From Dichotomocladium elegans (Eukaryota; Mucoromycota; Mucoromycetes; Mucorales; Lichtheimiaceae): a stretch of DNA of 64,000 bases. The stretch covers positions 434,001-498,000 of the forward strand of contig JAIXMN010000004.1 of the NCBI GenBank assembly GCA_025716815.1, written 5' to 3'. Position numbers and translations under genes: made by a program. The notes under the pieces are model-generated. The model saw only the letters and a program-made list of their open reading frames with translations, ran no database searches and was not told where the DNA came from. Positions 54,267 to 64,000 of this stretch are shown in pieces; position 1 is the first letter of the stretch, and the number at the start of each line of letters is the position of its first letter.

Positions 54267-54631
54267 CTACCTCTGGTCGCTATCGCTACCAGCAGCGCGA
54301 ATGGCGGGCGTGGGATGGCTGACAGTCGTACTAGTGGGGTCGGATGCATGCGATCTCTGGAAGACAGCGGTTGCTGCCATGAACCTAGAAAATTCAACCA
54401 TGTAAATTTGCGCACGCTTTTGAGCGATCCTGCCAGCGCCAGTTACATTGAAGAATGAAGCACTTCAAGTTTTTGGAATGCAGGGGCCAGTTCTGATGTC
54501 TCTTTCAAATTCTGCTGAAGTTTGTCTACATTGGATCCGAGCTCTTCCAGTTGTTTCTGAAGCGCTGCGTAATGCATTTGTTTTGTTGTCGCGACAGTTG
54601 ATTCAGGCGCTGATTGCGGATAACTGTTCAT
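54267..54631 (-). CDS. HSK3: DASH complex subunit Hsk3-like protein, 100 aa, 2 exons
   Basis: The DASH/Dam1 ring couples kinetochores to microtubules and is fungal. Exons in transcript order: 54447-54631 and 54267-54384, with a 62-nt intron in phase. The coiled-coil core (HYAALQKQLEELGSNVDKLQ, LKETSELAPAFQKLEVLHSS) is followed by MFMAATAVF, corresponding to the conserved 'LFMA' end of the Hsk3 helix. A Ser/Thr/Pro-rich tail follows. The stop used is TAG right after a CAGAG|GTAGGC donor-like site, so a third exon is possible. Assignment is by motif order, and a different small coiled-coil protein cannot be fully excluded. Confidence 0.7.
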
Positions 54632-55074
54632 GATATGAAGACGGAAAGCGGGGAGGAAAGAGGGAGCGTGTATTTTTTCCCAGCTTATTGTTTCCCCATC
54701 GCAAGCCCTCTTTATCTTTTTTTCCCGCTATTTCTTTTCTGAGACTATTGTCCCTTCCCAGTGTTGAACTACTTGCACGTATTTAAACTAGCCCATTTCC
54801 TGTAGCGGGAGTATGGACCATGTGTTTCCACATGTCTTGGGAGCACCTAGTTTTCCACCTTCTGGGCAGCTTGTCGTTTGTGCAATAAATGGTTTCATGA
54901 TAAGGTATTGCGTTCTATTTCGCCCACCCGCACCCTTTCTTCAGCAGAGGAAGTTGTATGATCAGAGGCACACCCGGAAAAAGAACTGGTTTGCCAAAAA
55001 ATTTCTTGTCCTGTCCTCACAACAGAGCTCTCTCTTTATTTTTTACTCTCGTTATTCACAACACAGCACTACTC
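54632..55074. promoter_or_regulatory. Divergent promoter region Hsk3 / RPAIN
   Basis: 443 bases between two ATGs on opposite strands, C/T-rich on both sides. A short frame at 54813 on the plus strand is probably non-coding leader. Confidence 0.4.
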
Positions 55075-55796
55075 ATGGATTTGGATATTGCCCTGCCTAC
55101 CCATCGTGCCTCATCAAAACCAAAGGGCTCTGAACGAGTAAAGCAATGGCGGCAGCGATTTCGTCAGCAATGCACCGATCGCGCAAGGTCTGAACGCCAA
55201 GATCAATTTGATAAACGGCGCCTGGACAAAGTACAGTACTCGGTCCTTTATCAGAAAAAATAACAAACGTCGTAAAACCAGACGGCATTGACCGCTTTTA
55301 GTTGTCCGAAGTAGCAGCAAGGGAAGAATGGTTTAAATTCATGCAGCTACATGAAGAAGCACTGAAGGCTGAAGGCATCGCCGACTTTGAAATGCTTCAT
55401 ATGGAGGAAGAGGAATATGAACAAGAGCAGTTTGTGGATGAAGATGCCTACTTTTCAAACTGTATATTCTGCGTCCATTGCGGGAATGCACCGCTCGAAC
55501 TTGATATCACTAGAAAACTGCGCTGCCCATGCTGCGGCTTCATGGCCGCTGAACATGTGAGTGAGAATGAGATGAGAGTGAGAGAAGACGTGTGTGTGTG
55601 TGTGTGTGTGTATAGTGGTCGATGAAAAGCGTGCATGCTCACAGAGCGCATGTCACCTTAGACAGTGCTGAATATCAAGGCAACCATCGATCGACATGAA
55701 CTTGTATGTACTGGTCAGATTGGTTACAGTCCCGAACCAGGTAGCGATGCTATTTATGGTCTGTGTGACACCTGCGACCTACTGGAGGTCTTCTAA
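55075..55796 (+). CDS. RPA-interacting protein (RPAIN-like), 181 aa, 3 exons
   Basis: RPAIN carries replication protein A into the nucleus. Exons 55075-55230, 55302-55556, 55662-55796. N-terminus: basic RPA-binding type helix (ERVKQWRQRFRQQCTDRARS, ERQDQFDKRR), middle LSEVAAREEWFKFMQLHEEA, acidic (EEEEYEQEQFVDED), then a Cys-rich zinc-finger C-terminus (NCIFCVHCGNAPLELDITRK, LRCPCCGF, ATIDRHELVCTGQ, GLCDTCDLLEVF). The last exon was placed by its resemblance to the family end; the alternative reading of intron 2 through its GT-repeat is wrong. Human protein about 219 aa. The identity is by motif layout and is fairly secure. Confidence 0.82.
55589..55610. repeat. (GT)n repeat inside intron 2 of the RPAIN-like gene
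   Basis: About eleven GT units between the GTGAGT donor and the branch region. Length variation here would change intron size but not the protein. Confidence 0.75.
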
Positions 55797-56016
55797 TCTC
55801 TTGGACAATCACCCACTATTACCACTCATCCATATCATTACCATCCCCATCGCATTATCCCACGACTTGATAATTCATTCGAGCACTCCCAGCACGGATA
55901 CAATGAATGAAAATCGTGTTTTTATTTTGCATTGTCTAAGCTTATCGTGTGCGCAGTGGATTCAATAAGGAGAAGCACGAAGCAGGATGGGGTATATTGT
56001 AGATATGCATAGAAAG

Positions 56017-57865
56017 CTATCGGCGGGAGGAACGAGAGAAAGAGCTGCTATTGCTACCCTCGTAGTAATAGCTCGCTCGTTGCCTTTTCGGTAAATGATC
56101 GGTACCATCAGGGAGATAGTCGTCGTCGGTGCCTGGCCCTCCATTCCCTGATGACATGTCCTTATGGATAAACAATGTACATCTCAGTGGCGACTGATCT
56201 GAATTTCCATAGAGGTATTTATACCTGACGCATAGCATTGAAATCAGCCTCTAGTTCATCTTCGTTCCTATTGTTCAATGCATAATTGATGTTTGTCGCC
56301 TCTCTTGATCGTGCAGACAAGCAGTTAAGCAATGATACACTCAATATGTAAAAGGCACATCGCTTTTTGTCTGGTTCCTTCCTGAGTTAAGCGTATGTTA
56401 TATATATATAAAAGGATATGATCATTGTTTCGCCGCTTATTGGTGTGATTTTTAGCCCCATTCTTGTTTATCATAAGCTGATCGAGCGTCAATTGGAATC
56501 CTGTTCCATTCGTTGAGCCTCGGGTGCGCCTGCGATTCCGTGTCTGCGGGGTACTGAGCACAAAGTCTAGGAGGAGTATTGTCAAGGGGAGGATGAGACA
56601 TGGATATGATGGCTAATTTTTTTTTTTTTACCATTCGAAAGGGGTGTGTCCTCATCTCTGTACTCCTTGATTCGCTTCCTCTTCTCTTCAATTATAGCTA
56701 GCATCGCTTTTTTAAGTTCTCGTCTCTCAGTCTGCGGAGCAACTGCTTAAGAACTCTCTCTATGCGTTCGCGAAGTTTCGATGACCGACTCACCTCGGCC
56801 TCGTCCTCGACCATCCATAATTCCTTCTTATACAGCTTGTCCGCATATTGAATGCGATACGCCATCAAGATGCTCGCGTTCTCGAACTCTCGCGCGCGCT
56901 CCTTTTCCATATCTGCTACATAGTCATCGAACACTTCGTGGCCACCTATTGATTTAAAAACTGTGAAGCACTCCGTCACCCGGCCGTGCTCCCTCTAAAT
57001 ACAAACCATGTTGAATCGCCGAAAGTTCTTCCTGCAGCCTTTTTAGTTTCTCCAGATATATACTACAACCATGCTTACGATTGTCAGAAAATGGTTTAAT
57101 AGCAAAATTAAATGGGATGCTTACGTCTCTCTGTTCTCAATGAATTCCTGATCAATCTCTTGAATGCGTTCCGAAAAAATGGCTTCCAAGCATTTATTTT
57201 TCAGCGCGAATTATGCAGCGTCAATGTCCCGTGCAAGGAAATGCGATTCACTTTTATTCCCTCTCTCTCTCTTTCTTCTCACCTGGACGCTCATCTGTAT
57301 GGGGAGTATAGTAGTAAGGATCTTCAGGGACGGCTGGCTGCGAAGCGGTGGTCAGTGCCGTCTGAGGTTCATACAAGGAAGTCGATGATATGGGAGGCTT
57401 GGATAACGTGGCTGGTGACTGTGCCCGCGGCGGATGAGATTGCCTAGATCGCCATATGGAGGACTTCTCATCCCTACGGTGAATGGTCTGCGAGGAAGTC
57501 GAAGCAAGAGGTTGCGCCGATTTGATTTGTGAAGCTGATGTGGACACGGGCTGGGGTGGCGATGACCGTGCTGGTACATGATGCTGGTGCTTGTACTGGT
57601 ACTGGTGTTGTTGATCTTGGTGGCGGTGTCGTTGGTGGTGATAGTCATTACTATCAGTAGAGGACGGTGGTGCAAGCCCTGCTAAAGGAGGCAGCTGCCA
57701 TCGCCCAACCCTATCCTGTAGTGCTGTCGGTTCGCGATGGTCGTTGCCGTAAGAAAGGCCTGGAAGCGGGGTCGAGAATGGCGCCGAAGAGCCAATGGAC
57801 GGTAGTGTGAATCGTGATGGTGAACGCGGCATTTGAGGAGGAAGGACGGTTTGGTCAGGATACAT
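56017..57865 (-). CDS. Sds3-like transcriptional regulator, 464 aa, 8 exons
   Basis: Sds3 family proteins are core subunits of Rpd3L/Sin3 histone deacetylase complexes. Exons in transcript order: 57283-57865, 57125-57182, 57007-57062, 56794-56960, 56632-56731, 56359-56566, 56225-56303, 56017-56160. The first about 195 residues are a low-complexity His/Gln/Ser/Pro-rich region (YHHQRHRHQDQQHQYQYKHQ). Core of the domain, spread over exons 2-5: FSERIQEIDQEFIENRET, IYLEKLKRLQEELSAIQHG, HEVFDDYVADMEKERAREFE, YRIQYADKLYKKELWMVEDE, then TERRELKKAMLAIIEEKRKR with IKEYRDEDTPLSN. The region with IEATNINYALNNRNEDELEA fits the C-terminal part of the family; a Ser/Arg-rich end follows. An intron (56732-56793) is open through in frame, so retaining it would give a different but plausible product. 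RPAIN converges from the other side, 220 bases away. Confidence 0.78.
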
Positions 57866-59689
57866 GGTAAAAATGGTGGAATAAAGAAAAAGGGAACGTT
57901 AGGTTGCCAAGCGAGAATCTGGGAAGATAAAAGCGATGATCACGAGGACATGCATTCAACGCATACACACATAATCTTGCTGACGTTGAAGCTCGAACTG
58001 AAGGGTGGAGAGGGCAAGCGTATTCAGGCACAATTGTTTCATTTGAGCCCTCTATCTCTCTTTCATCAACGCATATGCACTAGCAGAACCAGATAACCAG
58101 GTGGCCAGAAGGCAGCGGTGGTGTCGCTTCACACAGGTTTCCCCAGAGCAATCACAGCAAGTATTATTCTATCTAGTGTGACGAACGAACACAAAAAAAG
58201 TCCAGGAAGCATCTGCATCCTAGATAAAGATAATTGCATTCAGCGAAAACAGTAATCGATCACAGAAGAGCATGAATTATGATTTCCTTGACGATCACCG
58301 TGTTTAAGCTATTGCAGGCTGAGGTAAAATCTCCTGATCAAAGTAAGACAGAGCGCACTAGCCTGTGGGTGCCTTGTACGAATAATTTGACGCCAGTGAT
58401 TGGTACTCTATCGAGCACTAAGATACTTATAAGTATATACATCCGTACAACATGATAATGGTGTAACTCCCACACCATCCATGCTTGCGATGAATCTCCT
58501 CCCTTCAAGATCCCCACCACGTTCCACTCCGGAAATGCGCATAGAGCGCTTCACACAATCGCTGCTTTCCTCCCTTTGTTGTCCAATGGATGATGAACTT
58601 CTGCATAGAAAATCGCGGCCAATCGCTTAATTTTTCAAAGAAAATTAATGTCACACGAATTACTTAAGGCACATAAACGCTAACGTGTACGCATGTTCCA
58701 GTTGATTAGCTAGATAGGTGCTGATGATAGATTGCAATGGAAGATCCAGAATAGTAGCAAACAGCCGTATCAGAAGTGCAGGAATAATGCTTGACTCGGT
58801 CGGTCGCCGGGGTTTTGCAGAAACAAAATGATCCGCATGCCAATCTACCTGGCGAAATATCAGAAAGATAATTAGTCGCGAAAAAAGTAGCTATTGTATA
58901 CTACTGGGAGGAGAGCGTAAAAATAATTTGCACAACGCAATCAGATCGCGTCCCTATACTGGAATATCCGGTTGTTCTTTGATACTTTCTTCCAAGACAT
59001 AGGTAACACAGTTAAGTCTGTTCAATATGCAAACATGAGCAAAGATTAGATACAGCTATAATAACAACATAGAGAATCATATCGGGTAAGCCATAGGATA
59101 AAGTTTGGTGCACAGATCTAACTAGGTTAATTCAGTTAACAAATATATATCTAGATCGTGAATTCGGAATGAAAACTATGTGGCAGTTTCAGCGAAACAA
59201 GCTACTGGGTTCTTCTCAATGACCCAATGCACAACTTTCGCATACCATAGCCTGGTTTTACTTGTTGATGAAAGGCGCTTCAAGAGAACCGTGACGCCCA
59301 TTCATATTCATTCCAACACAGTATCAGTGTTTGAATCCATCCAGAAGCTTTAATTGCACCTCCAGTTGCCTTGCTTCATAAGTTGCTTCCACAAATTCAC
59401 ATCCCTACATCCGAACAGCACTACTGAAATTCTTATATTACTATGATTCATTTTCTCACAAAATATACCTGTTTTCCCATTAATTCTGTTGACTCAGACA
59501 CATCGTACGGGTTAAGAAAACTAAGGAATAAGTGCAGATATCAGACGCGATGTCTTTACCTGAATCTCACGGTAAGTCATAAACCAATTCATTCGACTGT
59601 CACTTGTTAGCTAGATAGCTACTGGGATGAGAAACAACGATATCAAGTTTGCTTGCCTTCAAACCATTCGGTACTCCTCGCTATTCCCG
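57866..59689. other. 1.8-kb gene-poor region
   Basis: Probable promoter and leader of the Sds3-like gene at the left end. The rest has only short frames on both strands (none above 62 codons between 58100 and 59680) and low GC. I see nothing supportable in it. Confidence 0.4.
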
Positions 59690-60250
59690 AATTTATTTTA
59701 TTTCCTTCTTTTCTCTTTCTTGTTTAGCTGACCAGAATTGCTTCTTTAGGACTGAGTTCAGACTAATAGGATGTAAATACAGGTGCATACAATATCCACC
59801 AAATGATGTATTCTCGGCCTAATGGACGGTTGCGGTACCCATTACCAACTTTGATCCGAGCGGTCCACATTCCTAGTTACATTGGTACAAAATCCAGATA
59901 CACCAAGAAGTATGACGTTTTTCAGAGCTCATGTCTCTCGTTTGGACCCTCGTCGCGTGCAGGATCCGAATCACTTACACCGCAGCTTTTGATCATGTGT
60001 TAGGATCAAGCCTTTCAATGCTCCATTCATATGTTTTCGTAAGCCGTTGGCGTGTCATTTGTATGTATCAGATTTCTGAGATATTTACTCCATAAGTTGT
60101 CTAGGATAATGAACAGTCCTTAGCAATATATTTTAAAATAACACTCTTATATTCTTCACTAAAAAAATGCGTGGAAGGCCTCTGATTGTATGATTCTTAA
60201 AGTAGATGTCAGGGAGTCCTTTCTTACTAGAACGTCAATTTCCCTATTGG
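59690..60250 (-). mobile_element. Strongly decayed Tc1/mariner relic in reverse orientation
   Basis: Minus-strand reading recovers the Glu-end pattern ('ggactgagttcagactaataggatg', corresponding to the LPELNPI region) near 59750-59785, then, at 60115-60240, the linker region (TLRIIQSEAF-like, corresponding to the KKHKRRGSS segment of copy F, 'ttcttcactaaaaaaatgcg' versus 'ttcattgagaatatatg'). Everything between is scrambled. Ends are approximate. Confidence 0.45.
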
Positions 60251-61574
60251 AACTGACATGCAATCCATGCAATCCACTTTCCCTCGGCCTGCGTATAACC
60301 CATTTCTTTCATGTGAATACGTGAGATTTCGCGTAGAATTATCCGTAGCAACAAGCTTTCAGCTTTCATTACAGGATAGACTACGAAACAGTAAATTAGA
60401 GAGGTCTTCTTTCTCGTTCAACAATAATGGGATCCCATCCAATCTCCGTAAAATATGGATTATACATTTCAGAATACAGAAGATGTAAGGGAAGAAGAGG
60501 CTTAAAGAAAACTGGCAGGTGTCTACAAGAATAGATCTGCCGATTTTCCTTGTTCGACCTTTTTATTCCCTTTAATTTGTTACCAAACAAAGATTTCAAG
60601 GGAAACATGTAGCGTTAAATTGCATTTTTTCTAGTATCACTCATGCCAGTTTCAACATAGCAGAACCCTTTTCATTAATTGAAAGAGCAAGAGCAAAATG
60701 CTTAGCTAGTATGATTTGATGTGGTCCAGTTTAAGGGGTTTCCCAACGAAGACCAATGGTCAATAGAAAGGGTGCGCAGACACTCGATAAAGCGAGAATC
60801 GGTACTTCACGGTATTAAGCACCATGCAGACTTCAGATGGCGGTTTTATTGGAACATGTTAATGATTGAGAGCGACACACGTGGTATGATCATTTACTGC
60901 GCACGAATTTACTCTGATCAGATGCTTCTTATGACCCCGCACGAATAACCAATACCGGCAACTGAGTAATCAATATTGCCTTGTGCCATAAGGGACTTGG
61001 CACAGTTTTTGATCGCACAATTGAGAATCTTAGATGATGTATATGTCTGTGCCTCCTTTTGCATCAATGAAGGTGGCAGTACTATTATTAATATACCCCA
61101 GAAAAGAAACAGGTTTCTCGGCCGTTTTCTTATCTAGCGCATATCCTTTTTTCCTCTTTGAATTACTGCGATCATCAGATCGAGATCGAATGTCTTCTTG
61201 GTGACACGCAAGAGGCAAGTTTGCTAGTGGAATGCCTGCCTTTCCAACAGGAATGGGGAAAAACTGCTGGCGGAATCGGCTTTTGTGTAGTAAGAAATAA
61301 TGCCGAAGCAAGACTTTACAAGATGTGGTGCGACAACCAAAAGCAAAAAAAAAATACTGGGTGGGACAGAACGCGCCATGTGTCGATCGGCGTTGTACGA
61401 AACTTTGTCCCTATGACCAGGTCAACGCCCCCCTGCCTAATTAAGCCCATCGGTTTTTCTTCGATCGCTGATATATAAAAACGAAAATCGGGACCCTGTA
61501 TCCAACTTTGACCAATTTGCCACGTTTCTTTTCTTTTTTTTTCTTCTTTCGCGTACATTCACTTAACCTCCACA
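60251..61574. other. Intergenic, with a possible transposon-derived fragment
   Basis: A plus-strand frame at 60721-60948 (VQFKGFPNEDQWSIERVRRH) faintly recalls a chromodomain ('VKWKGxPxxEDTWE') but lacks most of its conserved aromatic positions. 61460-61570 is the promoter of the zinc-knuckle gene. Other frames are short and overlapping. Confidence 0.3.
61472..61480 (+). promoter_or_regulatory. TATA box TATATAAAA upstream of the zinc-knuckle gene
   Basis: 95 bases upstream of the ATG at 61575 and followed by a pyrimidine-rich leader (61530-61550). Supports the tiny gene downstream being a real transcription unit. Confidence 0.5.
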
Positions 61575-61735
61575 ATGTCGGACGGAAGATGCATTCACTG
61601 CGGCCAGAAGGGCCACTATTCAATGTAAGCCCAACGACCATCACTAATACCTTCCCCGCACATGCAGCAGCTCCGTGCTCACAAATATTCTTGACACTTG
61701 ATAGGATGTGTCCCAAGAAGCCTCAATCAGATTGA
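61575..61735 (+). CDS. Minimal CCHC zinc-knuckle protein, 26 aa, 2 exons
   Basis: Exons 61575-61624 and 61705-61735 with an 80-nt intron (GTAAGC...GATAG) splitting the Met codon. The product MSDGRCIHCGQKGHYSMMCP, then KKPQSD, consists of a perfect CX2CX4HX4C zinc knuckle (C6, C9, H14, C19) and a basic end. A TATA box and pyrimidine-rich leader lie upstream. Zinc knuckles of this type bind single-stranded nucleic acid, as in nucleocapsid-type and Gis2-type proteins. It may be complete, or the first two exons of a longer gene whose later exons I cannot see, or an exapted fragment of a retroelement gag. Confidence 0.45.
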
Positions 61736-62013
61736 CTGGTTTCTTGTGCGTACAAGATGGAATAGCCGAAAGCAAGCCATCATCACCAGCGAGCAGGTCT
61801 CTCTACGTTTTCCGGTGTAAAATTATCCTCACGTTATCTTTCTCTCTATCTTTCTCTCTCTATCGCCCTCTCTCCATTATCGACGACTAGTTACGTGATG
61901 GCCGGCCCCAACATTTCCTTATGCATTATAACTATGTCCTTTTCTTCTATGTGTCCTCATCTAACGCAATCTGATATGCGTTCCTCGCGTCTTATGGAGC
62001 ATAACTTTTACAC

Positions 62014-62045
62014 CACTACACTACACTACACTACATTACTACTAC
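62014..62045. repeat. Short (CACTA)n / (CTACA)n repeat
   Basis: Four to five units of CACTA in an otherwise non-coding stretch. Confidence 0.55.
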
Positions 62046-62273
62046 AGCGTCTTATAACCCGGTATTACTACTTAGAAGCATCTTTTTTTATTGTTCAAAC
62101 CCACATTATTATAATACAGTCATCATTATCAACCGAGAATGTTCTGCATCACAAAGAATGTGGGGTGATTGAGCGGGAAAACCTACCGTCCGGTCGTCGT
62201 TCGCACGTACAAGGAAGAAGCAAGCGTAGGACAAAACTTGAACGTAATCCGAGGACAATATTACCTTTTCAAT

Positions 62274-62281
62274 TGACGTCA
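62274..62281. promoter_or_regulatory. TGACGTCA palindrome (first of a pair)
   Basis: Perfect CRE-type site in intergenic sequence, about 225 bases from a second one at 62498-62505. Confidence 0.4.
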
Positions 62282-62497
62282 TGGATACGATATCTTCGGA
62301 CAATGAACTCTCAGGAAACACAAACGATGAATTTATATATTAGTGGCTCAGCCTGATTATTGATTAGCAGGCCATAGATGAATAAAGGTTAGATTCCGTC
62401 CGAGGAGAATGAAGTGTCTACTACATAGATGACGATGGTTCTTCTCCTTGTTAGAGAATCAACCCAGAATATGCTATTCTCTTACTTCAGCGGGCGG

Positions 62498-62505
62498 TGA
62501 CGTCA
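62498..62505. promoter_or_regulatory. TGACGTCA palindrome (second of a pair)
   Basis: Perfect CRE-type site 448 bases upstream of the CGI121 start. Together with 62274-62281 it makes a pair that would be unusual by chance in a 1.2-kb interval. Confidence 0.4.
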
Positions 62506-62952
62506 TACCAAAGGATACAATGGAATCAACAATTACCTGCAATTTAAGGATGAGTCATTAAAGCCCCATTATTGCTGTGAGACTAGAGGAATGTCCGACT
62601 AGACAGCGACAGTAACAAGCTCAAAGTTCTGCGGAGGTATTTATCTCAGGGCGTGGAAAAAAAAAAAAAAGACCACATTATTATGCGATAAGGGAAAGAA
62701 GACATTCCAAAACAATCAGCCGGTCGATTTGGAGACCAAAGACATTGGACGCTGATCACACGAATATCACGCGTGCACGATGATACTCTGGCAGAGGCAG
62801 CACTTTTTTGATTTTTTTGCAAGTCACGAGGTTTGCGCATAATCTGCGGGGAGAGAGAGCGCGCGAGCACGGGGGATGGGTGGCGGGCTACTCTTCGCTT
62901 ATCCCACCCCAGGCGGCGGCCCTCCCCCAAGGACTGTTCTCGACACCTCACG

Positions 62953-63599
62953 ATGGAATCCCACCCACTCGAGTTATACCCAGACCGCGGCCAGGTCCAT
63001 ATTGCTCTCTTTCGCAATGTGACAAACGCTGGAGAATTACGGCAACGGCTCATCAGTCAAGATCCAACCCTCTCATGCGCTCTCGTCGATGCCAAAGTTG
63101 TCCTCAGCCCCTTCCATGCTTTACTCGCAGTTCAACGCGCCGTGCACGACGAGCAGAGCGGTAAGCTCAAGAGCCACAACATTAACTCCGAGATCGTCTT
63201 CGATTTTTCACCCAACACCAATGTAAGATGCGGCCTAGTACAGCAAGTGGATGGCAGATGTTTTGAAACCTCTTTTATGGCATAGATTGCTCAATCTCTG
63301 CGACGCTTTGGTATTGACGAGACCACTCAGCATCTGGTTGTGATTAAATTGGGCGGAAATGCAGTCGAGGTTGAGAAGGAGCTGCGTGGAAATATCCAAG
63401 GCGACCTGGTGCCTCTTAGCGAGCTTGATCACGTCCGAGATATCAAAACAATACAAAAGGTAGTTTTTGCCGAACGACGAGGACTATATGCATGGCTAAA
63501 TATTTGCTCTCAAAGTATTACCAACTAGGCAACCAGGAAAACGATCCAGCCAAGTTGATGCAGCTCGTTGCAGGAGCCATAGCCCTCAAAGGTCTTTGA
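62953..63599 (+). CDS. CGI121: EKC/KEOPS complex subunit Cgi121 (TPRKB), 175 aa, 3 exons
   Basis: KEOPS makes the t6A modification of ANN-decoding tRNAs and also affects telomeres; Cgi121 is the tRNA-recruiting subunit. Exons 62953-63222, 63286-63459, 63516-63599; introns of 63 and 56 nt keep phase. Motifs along the chain: VHIALFRNVTNAGELRQRLI, CALVDAKVVLSPFHALLAVQ, LKSHNINSEIVFDFSPNTNI, AQSLRRFGIDETTQHLVVIK, then KYYQLGNQEND and the family end LVAGAIALKGL. The NSEIVFxFSPNxNIAxxxRRFG core and the IALKG C-terminus are characteristic. Length agrees with fungal Cgi121. Confidence 0.95.
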
Positions 63600-63801
63600 G
63601 GGCCCAGCCATGTACATACGCGCACAATTTTTTTGGTTGCAGACTCATCTTTGCTCACCGCCTTTCTCAGGCCGTAGATGCCATGAAAAACACACGCACA
63701 CATACACATACACACTCTCTTTCTCTATCTTGGTAATATCAGCAGACAACATAGACGTGAGAAAAGAAAGATTCGTGTGGTTATTCTATTCATGCATGGA
63801 A

Positions 63802-63954
63802 TTAAAGCTTGCTTGGCTTAAGATCGCCCTGGTCCACAATCTCAAGCGCAATGTGCGCAAGGGGCTTGAATCTGACCGCATACAATTTTGCTTGAGCTGA
63901 AGAGGCCTGTTTCCGAGCAACGCGCGCCGCAATACCCTGCAAAATGACCGATAC
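63802..63954 (-). CDS. Last exon of an unidentified gene (truncated by the window)
   Basis: Minus-strand exon from an acceptor at 63955-63956 (TATGCAG) to a TAA at 63802-63804, reading VSVILQGIAARVARKQASSA, QAKLYAVRFKPLAHIALEIV, then DQGDLKPSKL. It looks protein-coding (balanced composition, no stop in this frame) and is preceded by a strong acceptor, but I do not recognise it. The rest lies outside the window. It converges on CGI121 with about 200 bases between the stops. Confidence 0.45.
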   Translation of the reverse strand, partial: VSVILQGIAARVARKQASSAQAKLYAVRFKPLAHIALEIVDQGDLKPSKL

Positions 63955-64000
63955 CTGCATAGAGCAGCAATAATAAAAAGATCCATGTCAGTTCGGCATA

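Larger units (their letters stand above)
61736..62952. other. Intergenic region upstream of CGI121
   Basis: CT-rich runs at 61840-61875, an (ACTAC)-type repeat at 62014-62045 and two TGACGTCA palindromes. The last about 300 bases are the presumed promoter of CGI121. No gene is supported. Confidence 0.35.

Noticed and set aside
60721..60948. Chromodomain-like VQFKGFPNEDQW
   Set aside because: Too few conserved positions and no retroelement integrase nearby.
1..64000. CRISPR arrays, bacterial operons or riboswitches
   Set aside because: The sequence is eukaryotic, with spliceosomal introns; no regularly spaced direct repeats with unique spacers were seen.

Overview
The window is a nuclear chromosome segment of a fungus, most likely an early-diverging lineage (Mucoromycota-like). 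The genes carry many short spliceosomal introns (mostly 46-105 nt, often with CTNAC/CTAAC-type branch sites). The set combines fungal markers (two velvet-domain regulators, the DASH subunit Hsk3, an Sds3-like regulator, mitochondrial mL60) with genes that ascomycete yeasts lack (Integrator subunit 4, DHTKD1-type 2-oxoadipate dehydrogenase E1, an RPA-interacting protein). The repeats are Tc1/mariner-like DD34E copies and two probable TnpB/Fanzor-like relics. Naming a genus would be guesswork. All exon structures were worked out by hand from reading-frame phase, splice signals and family resemblance.

Layout. 0-9 kb (+): transposon remnant, unknown disordered protein (1802-2953), velvet protein A (4004-5650, 6 exons), coiled-coil protein (6013-8473, 11 exons). 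9.4-15.3 kb (-): ribosomal protein uL13, a 529-aa tryptophan-rich membrane protein, a START-domain protein. 15.3-25.5 kb: repeat-rich, with Tc1/mariner copies B (16.5 kb) and C (23.6 kb), a TnpB/Fanzor-like relic (18 kb) and velvet protein B on the minus strand (20970-22176). 25.6-31 kb: IMPACT/YIH1 (+) converging tail to tail, 35 bp apart, with a 23-exon Integrator subunit 4 gene (-). 31-33.3 kb: more transposon relics. 33.6-36.5 kb (+): ribosomal protein uL22 and a small, possibly tail-anchored protein. 36.5-40.1 kb: relics. 40.1-44.8 kb: arginyl-tRNA synthetase (-) and a sirtuin (+). 45-48.7 kb: transposon relics and copy D. 48.8-57.9 kb: dense housekeeping block: mL60 (+), DHTKD1 (-, 14 exons), Hsk3 (-), RPAIN (+), Sds3-like (-). 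57.9-61.5 kb: gene-poor. 61.5-64 kb: a 26-residue CCHC zinc-knuckle gene, KEOPS subunit Cgi121, and the last exon of an unidentified minus-strand gene.

The genes do not form one pathway. Most are housekeeping genes for translation, lysine/tryptophan catabolism, chromatin, kinetochore and RNA processing. The part most worth a second look is the DD34E transposon family. Copies C and D share the same internal deletion of the helix-turn-helix linker, which copy B keeps. Copies B, C and D carry a GC-rich 3' tail with a partly shared reading frame. Two other copies (39.7 and 45.0 kb) are short derivatives with very similar internal junctions. Four introns in two genes appear to use GC-AG splice sites.
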